A stretch of DNA of 64,000 nucleotides. Origin: Macquaria australasica (Eukaryota; Chordata; Actinopteri; Centrarchiformes; Percichthyidae). Under the pieces are notes generated by a model, which was not told the DNA's origin, searched no databases, and saw nothing but the letters and a program-made list of their open reading frames with translations. The position numbers and the translations under genes are program-made. Location of the stretch: the NCBI GenBank assembly GCA_005408345.1, contig SEMN01000622.1, forward strand, positions 124,001 through 188,000. Direction: 5' to 3'. Below, piece by piece: positions 1 through 13,657 of the stretch (its first letter is position 1; every line of letters begins with the position of its first letter).

Positions 1-1127
1 TGTGAAGCAGCAGTGGTTAACCTGTCAAAGGTCCTGGGTTCCAACCCCAGTAAGGCCCACTGGTGCAGCAGTAGAATTATTGCATCATATATCTATTTTA
101 ATTTATAATTAGCAATGCAAAACAGAAGGAGTCATTCCAGAACAAAAAGAAACAAAGCTTCAATAAATAGCAGGCTATGCAGCTGGAGGAAACTTGTCCC
201 CGTCAATGGTTCAGCCTGTTTTTAATTTACGCTTGTGCACTCTGATGTTTTGTACTTGACTTCATGTTTCTTTACTGCAGCTTAAGACGAGTGCAGGCAC
301 AAACAGAGGTCTTACACATGTTGCTGACGTCCGTAGGGCAGCAAGATGACTAACATTACCTGTGAAGCTCAGCGTGGTGTTCCCACTGGGGTCATTCATA
401 CAAAAAAAATTTACAATTGTGTGAAACTTACAGGAGCTTCAGATCTGCAAACTTTCAACTAATGGTGCATGTCCCCCTCTTGTATGTATCCAGTGGCACA
501 TCTCCTGCCTAAATCTGAGGAGACTGCGGTAGCTGGGTATCATTATGCTCCCACGGTGCTTTTTGTCCCTAATTGTACCCTGTCACCCTGTGGAGAAGAA
601 ATACATGAGCAAAATACACAAAGGATTGTGCTCGTCTGTGTGTTGTGTGCCAAAATCCTTTTGTATCTGTAAGGAAATGATTGCAGACCCCTTTTCTTGT
701 GTTATATTACAGTGAGTTCAAACAGGGGTGGAACATAGTAAGGAGTAACAGACAATAAGATGTGACAGCCGCAACAGAAGTGTGTGTGGACCACATACTG
801 CAGTAGTGGTTTGACTGGTGTGTATGTGTGTGTGTTGGGGTAGGTGGGTGGGAATGTTGTAGGCTCCACAAATCGACTGCTGCTTTGCCTCAGTGTTCCC
901 GTTCCTCAGATAATGAGAGAACCTGTGACTGCAGAACGTGTGGCTGTGTACTGTACAAACACACTGCTACTGACACACACACACACACACACACACACAG
1001 GCTGCAGGCCAGTGCAATTTGTGCGTGTCCCAGTGTGTGAGCGACCCTGTCTGTCTGTGTGATAATGATTCTCTAATGAGCGCTGCTGTTAGCACATTAA
1101 AGAGACAGGCTTCAGAGCCCTCCCTGC

Positions 1128-1175
<48 letters not shown>

Positions 1176-3639
1176 CGCGGAAGTGTGATTTTGTTCCGAG
1201 TAAAGTCAGTGTGTGTTTTCACGTTGTCTGTTCTTATCATAGGATAATGCATTCGTATTCTAGTTCATGTTCCGTGTGTGTGTGTGTGTGTGCCTTACAT
1301 GCCTGTATAACCATTTGCCATAAATGGTCAATTCCTTGGCGTAAGTGTCTCTTACTGAAATTAAGCATAGTGTTGTATTGTATTGGCTCATTCACAGCAG
1401 TGTAGCTAATAACGTCCAATCATATTCATGCCGGTGTATGTATGTAGCGCCAGCATCATAACCTGACACTATTACTGTTTACACTGACGATCATGCTCTT
1501 GCCAATGCTGTTTCCCTCCAACACCTCAACCTCCTCCATGATGTGGTATTTCGTGTTGTTGATTTAACTAAGATTTAAAGTTCATGTCTGTGTTTATTAA
1601 GGGGGATTAGCTCTCTCAACAGATTCCTTGTCACTACTCAGACTCACTGACCACTAATATTCCTGTTTACATGCAGCCGTCCATACTCCAGCTGTGTTTG
1701 ACAGGGGTCGATGCCCTAACATGTCGTTTATCACGTTTATCAGTCTTTGCATCAAACACCTTCTTGAAAACGTTGGCATTGCGATATTTGCGTATATCCA
1801 CAAACCTGATGATATTCAAGTCTTTCAAAATGTTTAAAAGTAGGTGTGTTTCTCCTTCTGACCAGAAATGTGGGCTTTTCTTATATGCATGCATCTCTAC
1901 CCCAGCCTGGCAAACTGCACAGAGCTGAGCGTAAACATGCAAGAGGCCATGTGTCGCAAACTGCAGTAAAAACCCCGACTGAGACGCATATTCCAAATGC
2001 GCTGCATACACATCCAAAGACCTCCTAATAACCAAATAATACCAGCATATCCCACGTGTCTCTACATTCGGAATAAGGCCTAATTTGGAATATGCTATTT
2101 ACATGACCCGTATCAAATTCAAAATATTGTCATATTCTGAATAATAGTGGAAAATTAGTGTGTGTGTAAACGTAGCAGAGCCTTTTCCACCAAATCTAAC
2201 CGTAAAACCATTTGCTATAAATGGTCAATTCCTTGGTGTAAGTGTGTCTGACTGAACTGTGGGACACAGTGAATGAGTCAATTTTAAGTTGTTGAGGGGA
2301 TCCTCAGTTCAGATCAGTCTATAAAAACTATTTTCCCTGTGTGGTGCGACCGGGACAAAAGAGGTTTAAAAAAAACCTTCTACAACCACAGTAACAACAA
2401 TCTGACCAACAGTCTCTCCCTATATTTTCAAGTTTCATTCATGCCAACTGCATGGATGAATAAATGACATTTTCATACAGCATGTCAGCAAATAGGAATT
2501 AAATGAGAGTCGCAACTTAACGTTCTGTCATTCAGACCTTGTGCACTGTCAGATGTTGTAACAGGCAGCTCTCTAACAAAGTTTAATGATAAAATTGATG
2601 TGAAAATGTATCAGTATGTAGGGGATTCACTATGAGAAGGGGTACCACTCACAGTGGTCATTGATTAAGGTTTCAATGGCAGCCTGTAAGAGAACAGAAA
2701 ACACTCTTCTTCCTTGCTATCATAACGTGTTACAGTATAACTCTACCCGGCTTTCACTAACTCATTTCATTCATTGTCTGAAAAGGGCTTAACATTGGTG
2801 ATCCTGGATAATCCGTACCATGTAACCGGTTATCAACTGGCCCATTTAAGTCTGGGTTTACCTAACCACCTCTGAGCATGTTTATGTGAAAGAGCTGGAG
2901 TTGTTCATTACAGACAACATCATCAGAACCATGAGTGAAATACTAATATGATGTCAGATGAAATGGAGATACCTGCGGGGAAATTTGGAGAAAACAGAAA
3001 GAGTTTGTAGTGAGTTCTGAGTTCAGTCAAAGTCTGATCTTCGGGATATTTCAGTCTTATACTGAAGCCTGATCCTTTTTCCTTCTGATTCACTTCAAAT
3101 TGTTCACTGTTTGTACTTCCTTTCTTTTTGTCATCTCTGGATTCATTTTTCTTTTTTTTTTCCTCCCATCATTTTTTTTCCAGGAACAGATGGTGTGCTC
3201 TGTCATATGAATGGAGCCCAACTTGCTGTAATGCAGAAAAGCTTTCATTCTGGTTTCTATTTTTCTCTTCCTCGTGCAGTGTTGTCCAGCTCCTGTCTCC
3301 TCATCACTGTCACTCCTGACACTCTCTGAAATTTTCTTTATTGCTTTTTTCATGTCTCCCTTGTCTTGGACTTTGTCCTAGCCCCCCATTCTCCACCTCC
3401 ACAACACTATGTGACTCAGCTTACCATTATGGAGCATAATCTTCATGATTGTAACTGATTTTCCCCGTTTGTTTTCTTGATGCATTTTTCTCTGCAAGTT
3501 ACTTTAAAAGAGATTTGAGATTTAGCAGTGATATCACATGAAAATGGGATTTCTCATTTCCCTTTGTGTCGTCTCTCTCTCCTTTCCTGCATTTCTCTCT
3601 CCATCTCTTCCCTTCCACCATCCCTCTTCCCCTCTGCAG
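1..3639. other. Copine intron sequence with repeats; no coding exon seen
   Basis: This stretch lies upstream of the first visible copine exon and is read as intron. I looked for the preceding exon of the vWA-like copine domain and did not find it. It contains (CA/GT)n runs at 973-999, 1131-1173 and about 1274-1292. A segment of about 55 bp near 1311-1365 recurs, diverged, near 2208-2262. The first 65 bases carry a tRNA-like B-box (GGTTCCAACCCC) and resemble a SINE fragment. A pyrimidine-rich tract leads into the acceptor at 3638-3639. Confidence 0.6.
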
Positions 3640-6296
3640 CAGTACTTCACTCTCCTAATCATAACAGACGGTGTCATCAGCGACATGGACGAGACACGTC
3701 ATGCCATCGTACAGGCATCTAAGTTACCCATGTCCATCATCATCATCGGCGTGGGCAACGCAGACTTTGCTGCCATGGAGTTCTTAGATGGAGACGCCAG
3801 CGTTTTGAGGTCCAACACAGGAGAGGAGGCTGTCCGGGACATTGTGCAGTTCGTCCCTTTCAGGGATTTCCGTAATGTGAGTATTGGTCTTGGGCTGTTA
3901 AAAAATGAAGAGCAGGGGGTGACATGGAACCTGCATGCACTCAAAAAAGAAGAAGAAATAGCACTGCTTCAATTACTGAACAGTTGAGGTTTACAATTTA
4001 GGTTGATCTTTGACTTCCAAATACTTTATTTAAAGTTTACTAAGATTTATTGCACTGTGCTATGTAGCAAAGCCCAGCCCAGCCACATATACGATACAGT
4101 ACTATACAGACACAGAAAAAGTCTAGTAAAAAATAGTGCTTGGTACATGCAAGTACAATTATCACCTTTTTTCAAGACCCGTCCACTTCAAACTAGTGAG
4201 AAGAGCTCAGACCATTTTGTGTTCATGTTAGGATCCCATCGCTAACAGTCAGTTGATTGAGAAAAGAGGTTTTCAGGATCTTAAAATATTTTTCTATCCA
4301 GAGGTGTTTCTCAGTGAAAGTCCCAGAGGTGAAAAAAGTGCTGTATCCTTTACTGAAGTAAAGTACTTAAATTTATTTGAGTAAAGGTATAATGTTTACA
4401 GTACAATGTACTTAAAAGTTTAGGCGGACACAAGCTCTCTGGCAAACAAGCTCTACAAACCTTCTATACACTACCTGCTCAGCACCAAACAGCAAACAGA
4501 CAAAGTTAGCGACTAGCTGGTGAACATACTGGAGCATTTAGCAGCTAAAAAGTCCGATTTTTTCCCCAGGAGTTGGTGGAGACCAAAATGAAAGATAAAA
4601 CAGACAGTGAATATTGAACTCACATTTGCCAGGTGACCAGAAACACATGACTCAGAATAAATGATAATGTCGGTCCATATCTGCTGGACGTGGTATACAA
4701 GCATCTGTTTGCTAACAAGTTCACCATATCAACTTAAAATGTTAAAATATGTCACTGTTGTGTCTACTGCTTGTTTCTGCTGCCCCCAAGTGGCCAAAAA
4801 ATCTGTTATTGCCAGTTTATGTTTAAAGATTGATTTTAACAGCGCTTTAATATGCTCATTGGACAGTTTTGCAACTGAAACCTTTTTGTACCTAAACATC
4901 TATCATCTACAACAATCAGATAAAATAATGACTACTTCAAATTTTTACATGAGCAAATGGACTCACTTACTTTACAGCTGTAGGGTGTTCTCAGTGGAAC
5001 TGTGTTAAAACTAGGGATGGGCATTTTAAGTAATTTCCATATTCGAATACTCGCCTTAAATTATTATAGAGTACTCGAGTACTTGCAAAAAAATATCTAA
5101 CATAAGAATAGGGTCCGAAATGAACACCCAAACAAAAATGTGGGTAGAGATTAGAGTTACCCTGCTTTTCTGTGCTGCACAAACTGTTGAGATTAGCCTA
5201 CATAAAGAAAAAAACATATCCACAAACATTACGATGTTGGTAAAAAAGCTGTGGCTGGTTAACTTTACTAGCGTGCTAACACTGCTAGCAAAGGAGGTGA
5301 TGAGAGATTGCCTGTTAACTGTCTCTGCTGTTTTCCCCTTGTGCTTAATGCGCAAATGGTTGATCATTGAACTAGTTTTTCTATGATACTGTCACACAGC
5401 TTACACTGCACATTCATTTCGTTTATTTTGTCGAAATACTTCCAACATTACTCTTATGGCTGGTCGCCATTCTGCCTGTAACGTTAGATCGAGTGATGTC
5501 TGACTGAAAACGTTGTCGTTTTTTCTATACGGATCTGTGCAGATATTAATAGCAGTTACATCACTGCGGCCCGTCCAAAAAATGTAAACTTTTAATATAG
5601 AACAGGGTCAATTTACGTTTATATTTATTATATATATGTTATTTTTTACAAAGAAAAAAAAAAGCAATTACTCTAGACGTTGAACGAATACTGTTGTCCA
5701 AAACGAGTCCCCAAGTTCATCCCCAGTTGAAACACAAATATTCAGAATACAATTCACAATCATCTCTTTGTCTGGTGAATCATCCACAAAATTTAACACC
5801 CAGACAGGTCTCAGCGAAGTTTGACGTCTTTCAGTCACCATTTGCCGAGATGCCACTTAAGCTAACGTTCGACTTGCTAATGTGATTTGCAGCGTCACTT
5901 TGACTCCATCTTAGTTCAGCCGTAGAGGCTTTACCTAATGACATGATGTCATGCTGTCTGAGTGTGAATGTGTTACCAAATGGCAGCCTGTTGCTACTCA
6001 GTTTGTAGCTTCTCACACACACTACACACACACACACACACACTGGGTCTGCAAGATGAAGAGAGCTGTCTGGTTATCTCAGACTCAGACATCTGAGACA
6101 CTGTGAGGCACTATTTCAGACACTGTGAGTATGTGTGTGTGTGTGTGTGTGTGATGTGCCGTGTTAATGAGCATAAATACAGTATATATAAAAAGTGTTA
6201 ATGTGAGTGTTCATACATGAGTGCTGTAGGTGACCACATGGACTAATTTGTGTGTGCACATTTGGAGGCTGTGCACATTTCTGGTAATTTCTGTAT

Positions 6297-6346
<50 letters not shown>

Positions 6347-7776
6347 CTGGTGGTGGGCGAGCTGACTTCCTCTGAAGTGGGAGGAACACAGTGTTTGCTG
6401 GCTTCGTTCCAGTTTTCGGCGGGAGGGTGAGAGACAGAGAGAGACAAATGAAGCAGAGACAGAGAGGAAAAGTAATAATGAGAGTGACCTGAAATGATGA
6501 GCTGTGTTGGCAGGCTCACTTTCACTGCAAATGATTGTCTTCATGGAGTTGGTATAGTTGGTGGTGATTACTCTGAAAGTTAGCAGCTATAGTTGTAATA
6601 GAATTTATTAGCTATTTAAAATGTGTTAAAGAATAAGAACAAATCACGGTCAGGTCGCATAAGAACAACTTTGAGAATAAATCGGTTTGAGACAGAGTTT
6701 TGCTGATCTGACTACCAGAGAGCCATATGAGAGAGATACTTTGATATTCTCCTGATATCCAAACCAAAGCAGTTTATGTAAAAGAAATGTTTTTAAAAAG
6801 GTATATAAATGAGCATACTAGCTGTCTTTTTATGGAATTCTCTGGTGCTTGCTATCATTTCCCTTTTCCCAATTTGTTTTGGCTGAATGTCGAAATTCAG
6901 CCAAGCGAGTTGATTGGAGGGTTATTCAGATCGCCTGTTGCAGGGCGTGGGGACTGGCTTCTAAATAATAACTGAGAGCAGCTTGGCGCATTCCCCTCTT
7001 GGCCAATCAGGGTGTGACGACGCCCTTTCTTTGGGGCTTAAGAGAGGTGGGGAATTGCAGGCCCAGGTCATTCTGATCCTTCCTCGACTTACTGCAGACC
7101 TCAGTTTATTAGCTAGACACTCTGTTTAGGCTTTTTTGAGACTTCTTTGTTGTCTTTTGCTGTTCTGATTGAGGCTGATTTTGAGCATTCTGCAGCCTAG
7201 TTTGAGTGATTAAAAATCACTTTTCAACTAGGATGCCTACATTAGGGCAGATCTTAGTGCTATTCGTGCAAGAGGTTTTGCCTGCCTAACGATAGCCTAG
7301 CACCTGCAGGCTTTATTTTGTTATATTGTTTATTTTCATTGAAACCTCCTTCATACAAATTTCCTTTTGTCTATTTAATTTGGGGAAACTTCAAAGGGGA
7401 ATAAAGAAAAAAAACTATTTCAGTTTCCTTATTATCAAAGAGGAATTTGTTTATTATTGAGGAGGCATTTAATTATAATTCAAGAGGTGTTTGTTAATTA
7501 TTATTAAGGAGGCTTTTTTCTATTGTGAAGGCACGTGAGGTTTATTTCTCCAGGGCCATATTTTTTTTGTATTTTTAGGTGCGTGGAAACTGGTTCTCAA
7601 GCTTCTTCCCGATCAGCTGAAGTCTGGGGAATCAGTACCGCCACAAGTTTAACATCAGACTCTGCTGAATCGCTCTTTGATAAATCATTAAGTCTTCAGC
7701 TCCACTAGCTGCCAGTCGTTCTCATAAATATGAACATGTTTGATATTTGCGGCTGGAATCGACGACTGATGACGTC

Positions 7777-7840
<64 letters not shown>

Positions 7841-8307
7841 GCCCAAGGGAGACATATAGGTAAATAAACAAAAGAAGAAGAAGAATGGCGAACCAAAAGT
7901 TTGTGGTGTGCGAGTGCACTGGACAACTGTAATGGAGGAAACACTGATTGAACTGTGGCAAGAAAATGAATGCCTCTACAACATTTTTGGCCATATAATC
8001 AGTGCAAGCTAATGGTTGCATTCCATGTTTGTTTTGGTACAAGAACATGCGACAGTTGGTGTTCTTGTGGAATTTACGGGTTTGTCTCCAGTGGTTACTG
8101 ACCAGTCGTTCAGCGTGTTGTCTTTTCAGCCTTCATTTTGCTCCGTGTTTTTGTTTTTTGTAGAAGTTAATGTGCTCTCTTGCTCCTTTTCTCTCTCAGG
8201 CACCCAAGGAGACCCTCGCCAAGTCTGTCCTGGCCGAGCTGCCTCAGCAGGTCACCCAGTACTTTAAACAGCGGAATCTACCGCCCTGCAACACGGCGCC
8301 GGAGTGA
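3640..8307 (+). CDS. cpne2: Copine-2, last two coding exons (3' part of gene)
   Basis: Copines are cytosolic Ca2+-dependent phospholipid-binding proteins with two C2 domains and a C-terminal vWA-like domain; only the end of that last domain is in the window. Exon A is 3640-3876 (79 codons, phase 0, acceptor CTCTGCAG, donor GTGAGT). It encodes LLIITDGVISDMDETR, then SIIIIGVGNADFAAMEFLDG, then DIVQFVPFRDFRN, all copine hallmarks. The terminal exon is 8200-8307 (35 codons plus TGA) and encodes APKETLAKSVLAELPQQ and ends in NLPPCNTAPE. From memory of the family, the FRN-(A/P)KETLAK junction and short tail fit CPNE2 better than CPNE3, 5, 7 or 8. The 4.3-kb intron between them is repeat-rich. The C2 domains and the start lie before the window. 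The gene is convergent with FAM192A. Confidence 0.9.
3877..8199 (+). other. Last intron of cpne2
   Basis: Donor GTGAGT, acceptor CTCTCTCAG. It holds a diverged copy of a teleost repeat (about 4430-4830), fragments with the AAGTACTTAAAT motifs of a common fish MITE (about 4330-4420), a GGATGGGCA-type dispersed repeat starting near 5010, and long (GT)n microsatellites at 6301-6345 and 7780-7839. Open frames in here are low-complexity translations of the repeats. Confidence 0.6.
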
Positions 8308-9615
8308 GACGCCCCCCAAAGACGAGAGCCCACACGCTGTACAATAGCTCAACAAAACCTCTCTTCTCGTTAACGGCAAACAGTACAGAATGAGTGTGTA
8401 TATCAGCTGTGAACAAAAATGAGTTGTGGACAAAAAAACTCTAACATTGAAGACATCCCTGCCATTATATCTGCAAAGTTTTTACTGGTTAAAGAATGTT
8501 TGGTCAATATCCAGTGTGAATCCATCAGAAGTGATATTGTCTGTTTTTTTTTAAAGCTTTCCAACTCACAGAACTATGATGATGATGTGTAAAGGACCTT
8601 GCATGTCTTCAGTGATGGCAGGTGTCTCCAAATGATATGAATATGCAGGTAAAACACTGGCCTTTTTGTAGAGAAATGAAAAATATCTTGACTTATCAGG
8701 ATGTAGGTTCTTTGCTTTTTGCATGTGTGTGTCTTGTGATTGATACCATGTGATACATACAACTCCTTGCTGTAAAGTCCCTTCTAAGCTGAAATATATC
8801 AGTGGTTGAGTCCCCTCCCGTTGTCATATGGATCCTTTTCAGGTAGCGGATCAGATGAAGGCTGTATGTTTTTGTGCTCACGCGTGGCAGACCCACAGAC
8901 TGAGCGTGAACAAAGCATATTTCTTACCCCCTGCTCTGTCGTCAGGGGGAGGTTTTAATTTTGAGGTTTTGATCACCAGTGGTCTGAGAGGCGGGTTTTA
9001 ATGCTCCACTATGCTTATTTGGTTCAAGAGGACAGAATCAGAGGAGGATGAGGCCGTAGTGGCAGTTGTAGCACTAACACGCGATAGATGTGGGATACTG
9101 TGTGAACTGATTAAGCTGTTGAATATGGGGCCATTTTGCTAGCTTTTGCAAAATCCTTTGATTTCTTATGACTTCAGTTCATCCTGCATGTTGCCAATAT
9201 CTACTCACTGTTTACAAACTGATGCCGATGATCACAAACGCATGATTTTTTTTTTCTCAAATGATGTATTTATCCGATTTTGTAAATATTTTAATGAGAT
9301 TCTGTTGAAAGGGAAGGAAGTGTTACATGGCACAGACAGTGTCAGAGAAGGCTGTTAGTGTCGAGTTTTAATGAGTGGAAGCAGAAGAGGAGTTTCTGAT
9401 ATGCATATATATCGAATGTATATTTATATGAAGCTGTTTATGTTCTGATATTCTTACATGTTTTTAATGTACTTTTTATGCAGTGCTGAATTGTGTACTT
9501 AAACTACTACTATGTGTATTGCTGTGCATCTTTGTACTAAATGTGTTGCTATTGATTTTATAAAGTTGTGTCTATGTCCACACTCAGGTTAATAAACTGA
9601 AGGATATGTCAAGTT
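8308..9615 (+). other. cpne2: 3' UTR of cpne2
   Basis: It follows the TGA at 8305-8307 and has no coding potential. A canonical AATAAA at 9591-9596 is the first strong polyadenylation signal downstream, so the transcript probably ends near 9610-9620. This gives a UTR of about 1.3 kb, plausible for a copine. A TATATATCGAATGTATATT-like AT-rich stretch lies near 9405-9425. Confidence 0.55.
9591..9596 (+). terminator. Polyadenylation signal of cpne2
   Basis: Canonical AATAAA about 1.29 kb after the cpne2 stop codon, with a GT-rich stretch (TCTGTGGGTGT) about 20 bases downstream. Confidence 0.55.
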
Positions 9616-9644
9616 CTCTGTGGGTGTAAGAGCAGCACACCACA

Positions 9645-9910
9645 CAAAGACGCAAAACAACTGCAAAGAAACGCAAAACGACCACAAAGAGACATAAAAT
9701 GACCACAAAGAGATAGTAAACAACTACAAAGAGACGCAAAATGACCACAAAGAGACGTTAAATGACCACAAAGAGACGCAAAATGACCACAAAGAGATAG
9801 TAAACAACTACAAAGAGACGCAAAATGACCACAAAGAGACGTTAAATGACCACAAAGAGACGCAAAATGGCCGCAAAGAGAAGCTAAACGACCACAAACA
9901 GACACAAAAT
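9645..9910. repeat. 21-bp minisatellite with 84-bp higher-order period
   Basis: About twelve units of a 21-bp motif of the form ACCACAAAGAGACGCAAAAT. A variant unit containing AGATAGTAAACAACTAC begins at 9711 and again at 9795, exactly 84 bp apart, so four units form a higher-order repeat. Translated on the minus strand it gives a spurious open frame of Ser-Leu-Cys-Gly-His repeats. It begins about 50 bp after the cpne2 polyadenylation signal. Confidence 0.85.
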
Positions 9911-12730
9911 GAAAAACAGAAGGGTGGGTGGTGACAAAAAACACTCGCACCAGATTTGTGTTTTACTCCACATGACTCAGCTCAGATTTTTTTTTTTTCT
10001 GTTGTTTTTGCTTGGACTGAAGAGATAATGAGTTAAGTTAATGAGTAGTCAATTCAGCTTACACAAAGTGTGGCATCAAAGAAACTTGTAAAGGTGACAA
10101 AGAAAGAAATGATTCTTAAAAGAATTCAGTCCAGATTTTATCCACATCGCACTTCCGTCCTTCAACCATTTTGGGCAGTATGTGGATGTCTTGGTGCTTT
10201 GGTTTAGTGCTGCTGCCTTTGGCACAAACCACCTTGAACATATCGTAATGATTGCCAGAAAAAAATGGGGTTGCTGGGGATGGACTTTCATTTAAAACGC
10301 TTGTGTTTTGTGTGCCTCAAAACTCAAATCCTGATATTTTCTTTGTGTATGTTGGTTATATTATTTGTTGTCATGGTAACTCTTTTCACAGCTATACCAG
10401 TGATACTGAGCTTCATCTGTCGGTTAAACCGAGAAACCCACGGCTTCCTTAATGATGTCAGTGAACTGTCCTTAGACAAACGGAAAGGCTTGTTACTGGC
10501 CATGAACACAAGATAAAATTATCCTCCAGTCTCATCATCACTCTGTGTTTACAAAGGCTTTGAGTCACTCTCATACCTTGAGCGACGCACTCTTTTACAC
10601 AGACATGTTATCCACTAAAAAGAATTACAAACATTGCATTGCTTAGATTGTTGAATGACACTGAAAGACTTCATTTTGATATCATCTCACCTTGACTGCC
10701 ACTCTGTTTTTCTATCTCAATCAGCTAACTGAGCTCAGCTTCACATGCACAGTTTTCCTGCAAGGGTTTTAATGAGGACTGAATACACATCCCAGAATCC
10801 AATTACTCAAATTAGTTTGATCTAGTCCAATTTCACACGTTAATTTTATGGCCCAAGTAGGTCTGGCTCCGAGCTACATCTCAGATCTTTTAACCTCCAA
10901 CAAACAGGCCATCCAGGTCTTAATGAAGAGTCAAAGCATATGCATGTTTTTTACAATGCCAATTCGTCTTCCGTCTTCATCTTTTAAAGCTGCTTAAACA
11001 ACTTTTAAAGAAGGCTTTGTGTGATATATTTTGTACTGGGCTGGAAGCATTTTTTATTCTTCATTTTTTGCCTAGGTCTCAGATCTCCCAAAGGCAGCAA
11101 AATGACACAGATGGTGGTGCTGTAACAACTTCATATTTTGGTCTGAGCTGTAGCATTTTTTAGATTATTTAGACTATTAGGTTAGGACTAATTAGATACT
11201 TCAGATCTGAGAATACTGTTTTTTTGTTTCATATGATAAATTGTAATAACTTTGGTGATCCTCTGACTTTTCATTCAGCGCCATCATCAGGTCATAAATG
11301 TCCAGTACTTTGGTTCATGATCTAATTTCTACAAAACCAATGACATTCCCATCAACCTCAAACCAACTTTAGTGTTAATTAGCAAATTTTAGCATGCTAA
11401 CACACTAAACCTAGATGGAAAACATAAAAACATTAAACCTGCTAATCCTCAGCATCATCATTATGAATCATGGATGTATTCCATGTTATGAATATGTTAG
11501 CATGCTGACATTAGCATTTAGCTCAAGGCACTGTGTGCCTAAGTATAGCCTCACAGAGCAGCTCGCTTAGCTGTAGACTCTGAAATCTAAAACAGCTCTC
11601 CTGTTAAAGAGCAACTTGCAGGTTATCAATAGCTATCGTTAGCAGGTCACTCAGCAGGACACCTGCCCAGTTCTTCATGACAAACTGGCGCTAACTTGCC
11701 GCTCACCCTTTTGTCATGTCACGTCCCATTCGTCGTTTTTGATAAGGAAGTAAAACTCTCTTACAAAAACTGTAGTTACTGTAGTGTATACTGTATACAT
11801 GGGAAAATATTACGCCAAACTCCCTTTAAGAAATATGACATAAAAACAATTCCTTACGTGTCCATAAAAACACAAGATAAAGGGCATCATATGTGGACAG
11901 TCTTCTTGTCAATCTGACATAAAAATAATCCATTAAAAGAAACTGTATTTCCGTACAAACATTATTTTTTGGATTTTGTCACCTCATCTGGCTACCGGCC
12001 TCCGTTGGTTAGCTGCGCTACTTTAGTGGGAGACGACTGTGGGAATGAGAGGCGAACCATTTCAAAAATTAAGATTTCTCACTAAAATAAATCTCACTAA
12101 AGTGCTGGTTGGTGGATCAGATACATGACTGTATACATGTATTCTTTGTTTTTTGTTTTTAAATCTAGTTTCTACATAATTTTCCTACACTGGGGTGTCC
12201 AACCTGCAAGCTGCTCTTTAAATACTTTGAAAACTTCTTCACGCATGCATCCTGCATCACTTGTGGTTAGTACTCAATACATTTTTTTAATTTAATTATT
12301 ACATAAGCGGTCACAGTATTTACCTTTTCCAGTGGTATCCCAAGATAAATCTGAGGGATTGTAACGTGATTAGAAGAGTCTAAATTTAGCTTTTGTTCTT
12401 GTGAAATACTGGATACGTTTACCTCTTCAGGCCTCCAGTCCTTCAAATGAAACAAATTGAAAAGGAAGAATCACTCTTTGGTGCTCATTATTCATAGTTC
12501 ATGTCCATACGCCATACCTCATAAGTTGTCACATCAGTAGACATTATCACAAAACAAAACTGTTGAGAGCCACTGACCAGACAAAAAAAAAGCTAACTTA
12601 ATGCGGTATATACTATTTGTATTTCCAATCCATAATTGGTCCCTAATATTAAAAATATTTTGGTATTCTGTAAATATACTAGCTCTTTGTCTATGTCACA
12701 CACACACAAATACACACAGTAAACAAACAG
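9911..12730. other. Intergenic space between convergent cpne2 and fam192a
   Basis: No supported gene. It includes a copy of a very common teleost repeat with GTTAGCATGCTAAC motifs (about 11270-11590). A 62-codon minus-strand open frame at 12267-12455 ends beside a donor-like GGAAAAG/GTAAATAC, but I could not assign it to a protein. Confidence 0.5.
11270..11590 (+). repeat. Dispersed teleost repeat, GTTAGCATGCTAAC family, copy 1
   Basis: Shares the order TTAATTAGCA, TTAGCATGCTAACA, GACATTAGCATTTAGCTCAA and CCTCACAGAGCAGCT with a longer copy near 54640-55270 and an inverted copy at the window end. It is not coding. The family class is not determined from sequence alone. Confidence 0.7.
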
Positions 12731-12745
12731 TACAAGGGAAAGCTC

Positions 12746-12751
12746 TTTATT
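12746..12751 (-). terminator. Likely polyadenylation signal of fam192a
   Basis: AATAAA on the minus strand, about 0.94 kb downstream of the fam192a stop codon. Another AATAAA lies nearer, around 13298, so which one is used is uncertain. Confidence 0.4.
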
Positions 12752-13598
12752 TCTCTCTGCTCAGACTTTGACCAACAAAACAAAGCTCCAACGCCTGAGA
12801 CAGCAGCAAACAGTCTGGCATCTTTCCAGCACGACGTCACTTTGAGACAAACTACTGATGAGAAAACACATTACATCACACAAATAGAAACATTACTTTT
12901 CAAACCATTCAGACTTTGCATTTAACCCAAAGAGAGAGAGAGAGAGAAGCTTGTCCTGCCCCGGCTCTCCCTCCTCTGCTGCTGTTAGCTAAAAGGTGTG
13001 AGTCATGTGACACAGTCTAAAGCAGTCTCTTCCTTGCTCCACAGCTGTCAATCACTGTTCCCTCAGCCAACAGCACAGCTTGCAGTCGCTGTGGCTTGGG
13101 TTGGGAGGGGGGGTGTAGGAGGGGGCAGGATGTCGTCGGGGTAGGCAGTGCGGGATTGGTTGCTCGGCTTAAACTGCGTGAGATTTGATTAAGGGAAGGA
13201 AGGGTGGAGGTGTCATGTTTGAGAGCCACAATAGCAAAAACCACAAATACACAGATTTAGTTCAGAATAGAGTTTAAATTGGTCCTAAAGTTACTGTTTA
13301 TTAGGGTTATATTACTGGGCTGAACTTTGTCTGATGACAAAGAGCAACAGTACAACTCACAGCTGTGAAAACAACAGGAATACTGAAAATGTTTTCTAGG
13401 TGTGTGTGTTGCCATTGTATGACTCTAACATGATATGAACTTGTGTGGCCTGTAGGTACACTTCTGTGTGCTCTGTCATGTGTGTGAGTACCTCTATATC
13501 AGTGTGTGTGTGTATGTATGACCTTTAATCTGTCTCCATGTGTGAGGTTACCTTTTCTGACAGTTTGCAAACCATACTTTAGGCATGCAAACATCAGG

Positions 13599-13599
<1 letters not shown>

Positions 13600-13657
<58 letters not shown>

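Noticed and set aside
1..70. Possible tRNA gene at the window start
   Set aside because: Only a B-box-like GGTTCCAACCCC is clear; no complete cloverleaf. More likely a SINE fragment.
7705..8048. Minus-strand open frames over a His-Thr repeat
   Set aside because: They are readings of the (GT)n microsatellite at 7780-7839 with no gene features. The same applies to frames at 1019-1405, 6164-6544, 13506-13727, 18965-19385, 41654-41946 and 59139-59549.
9645..9910. Possible CRISPR-like array
   Set aside because: Direct contiguous tandem units with no unique spacers, in a eukaryotic genome.
9609..9950. 113-codon minus-strand open frame of repeated Ser-Leu-Cys-Gly-His
   Set aside because: It is the translation of a 21-bp minisatellite; the unit length is a multiple of three, so the frame stays open by chance.
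12267..12455. 62-codon minus-strand frame beside a donor-like GGAAAAG/GTAAATAC
   Set aside because: Looks protein-like but has no recognised family, no convincing acceptor and no partner exon.
13017..13244. 75-codon minus-strand frame in the fam192a 3' region
   Set aside because: Does not match the human FAM192A tail and has no suitable acceptor; most likely 3' UTR.
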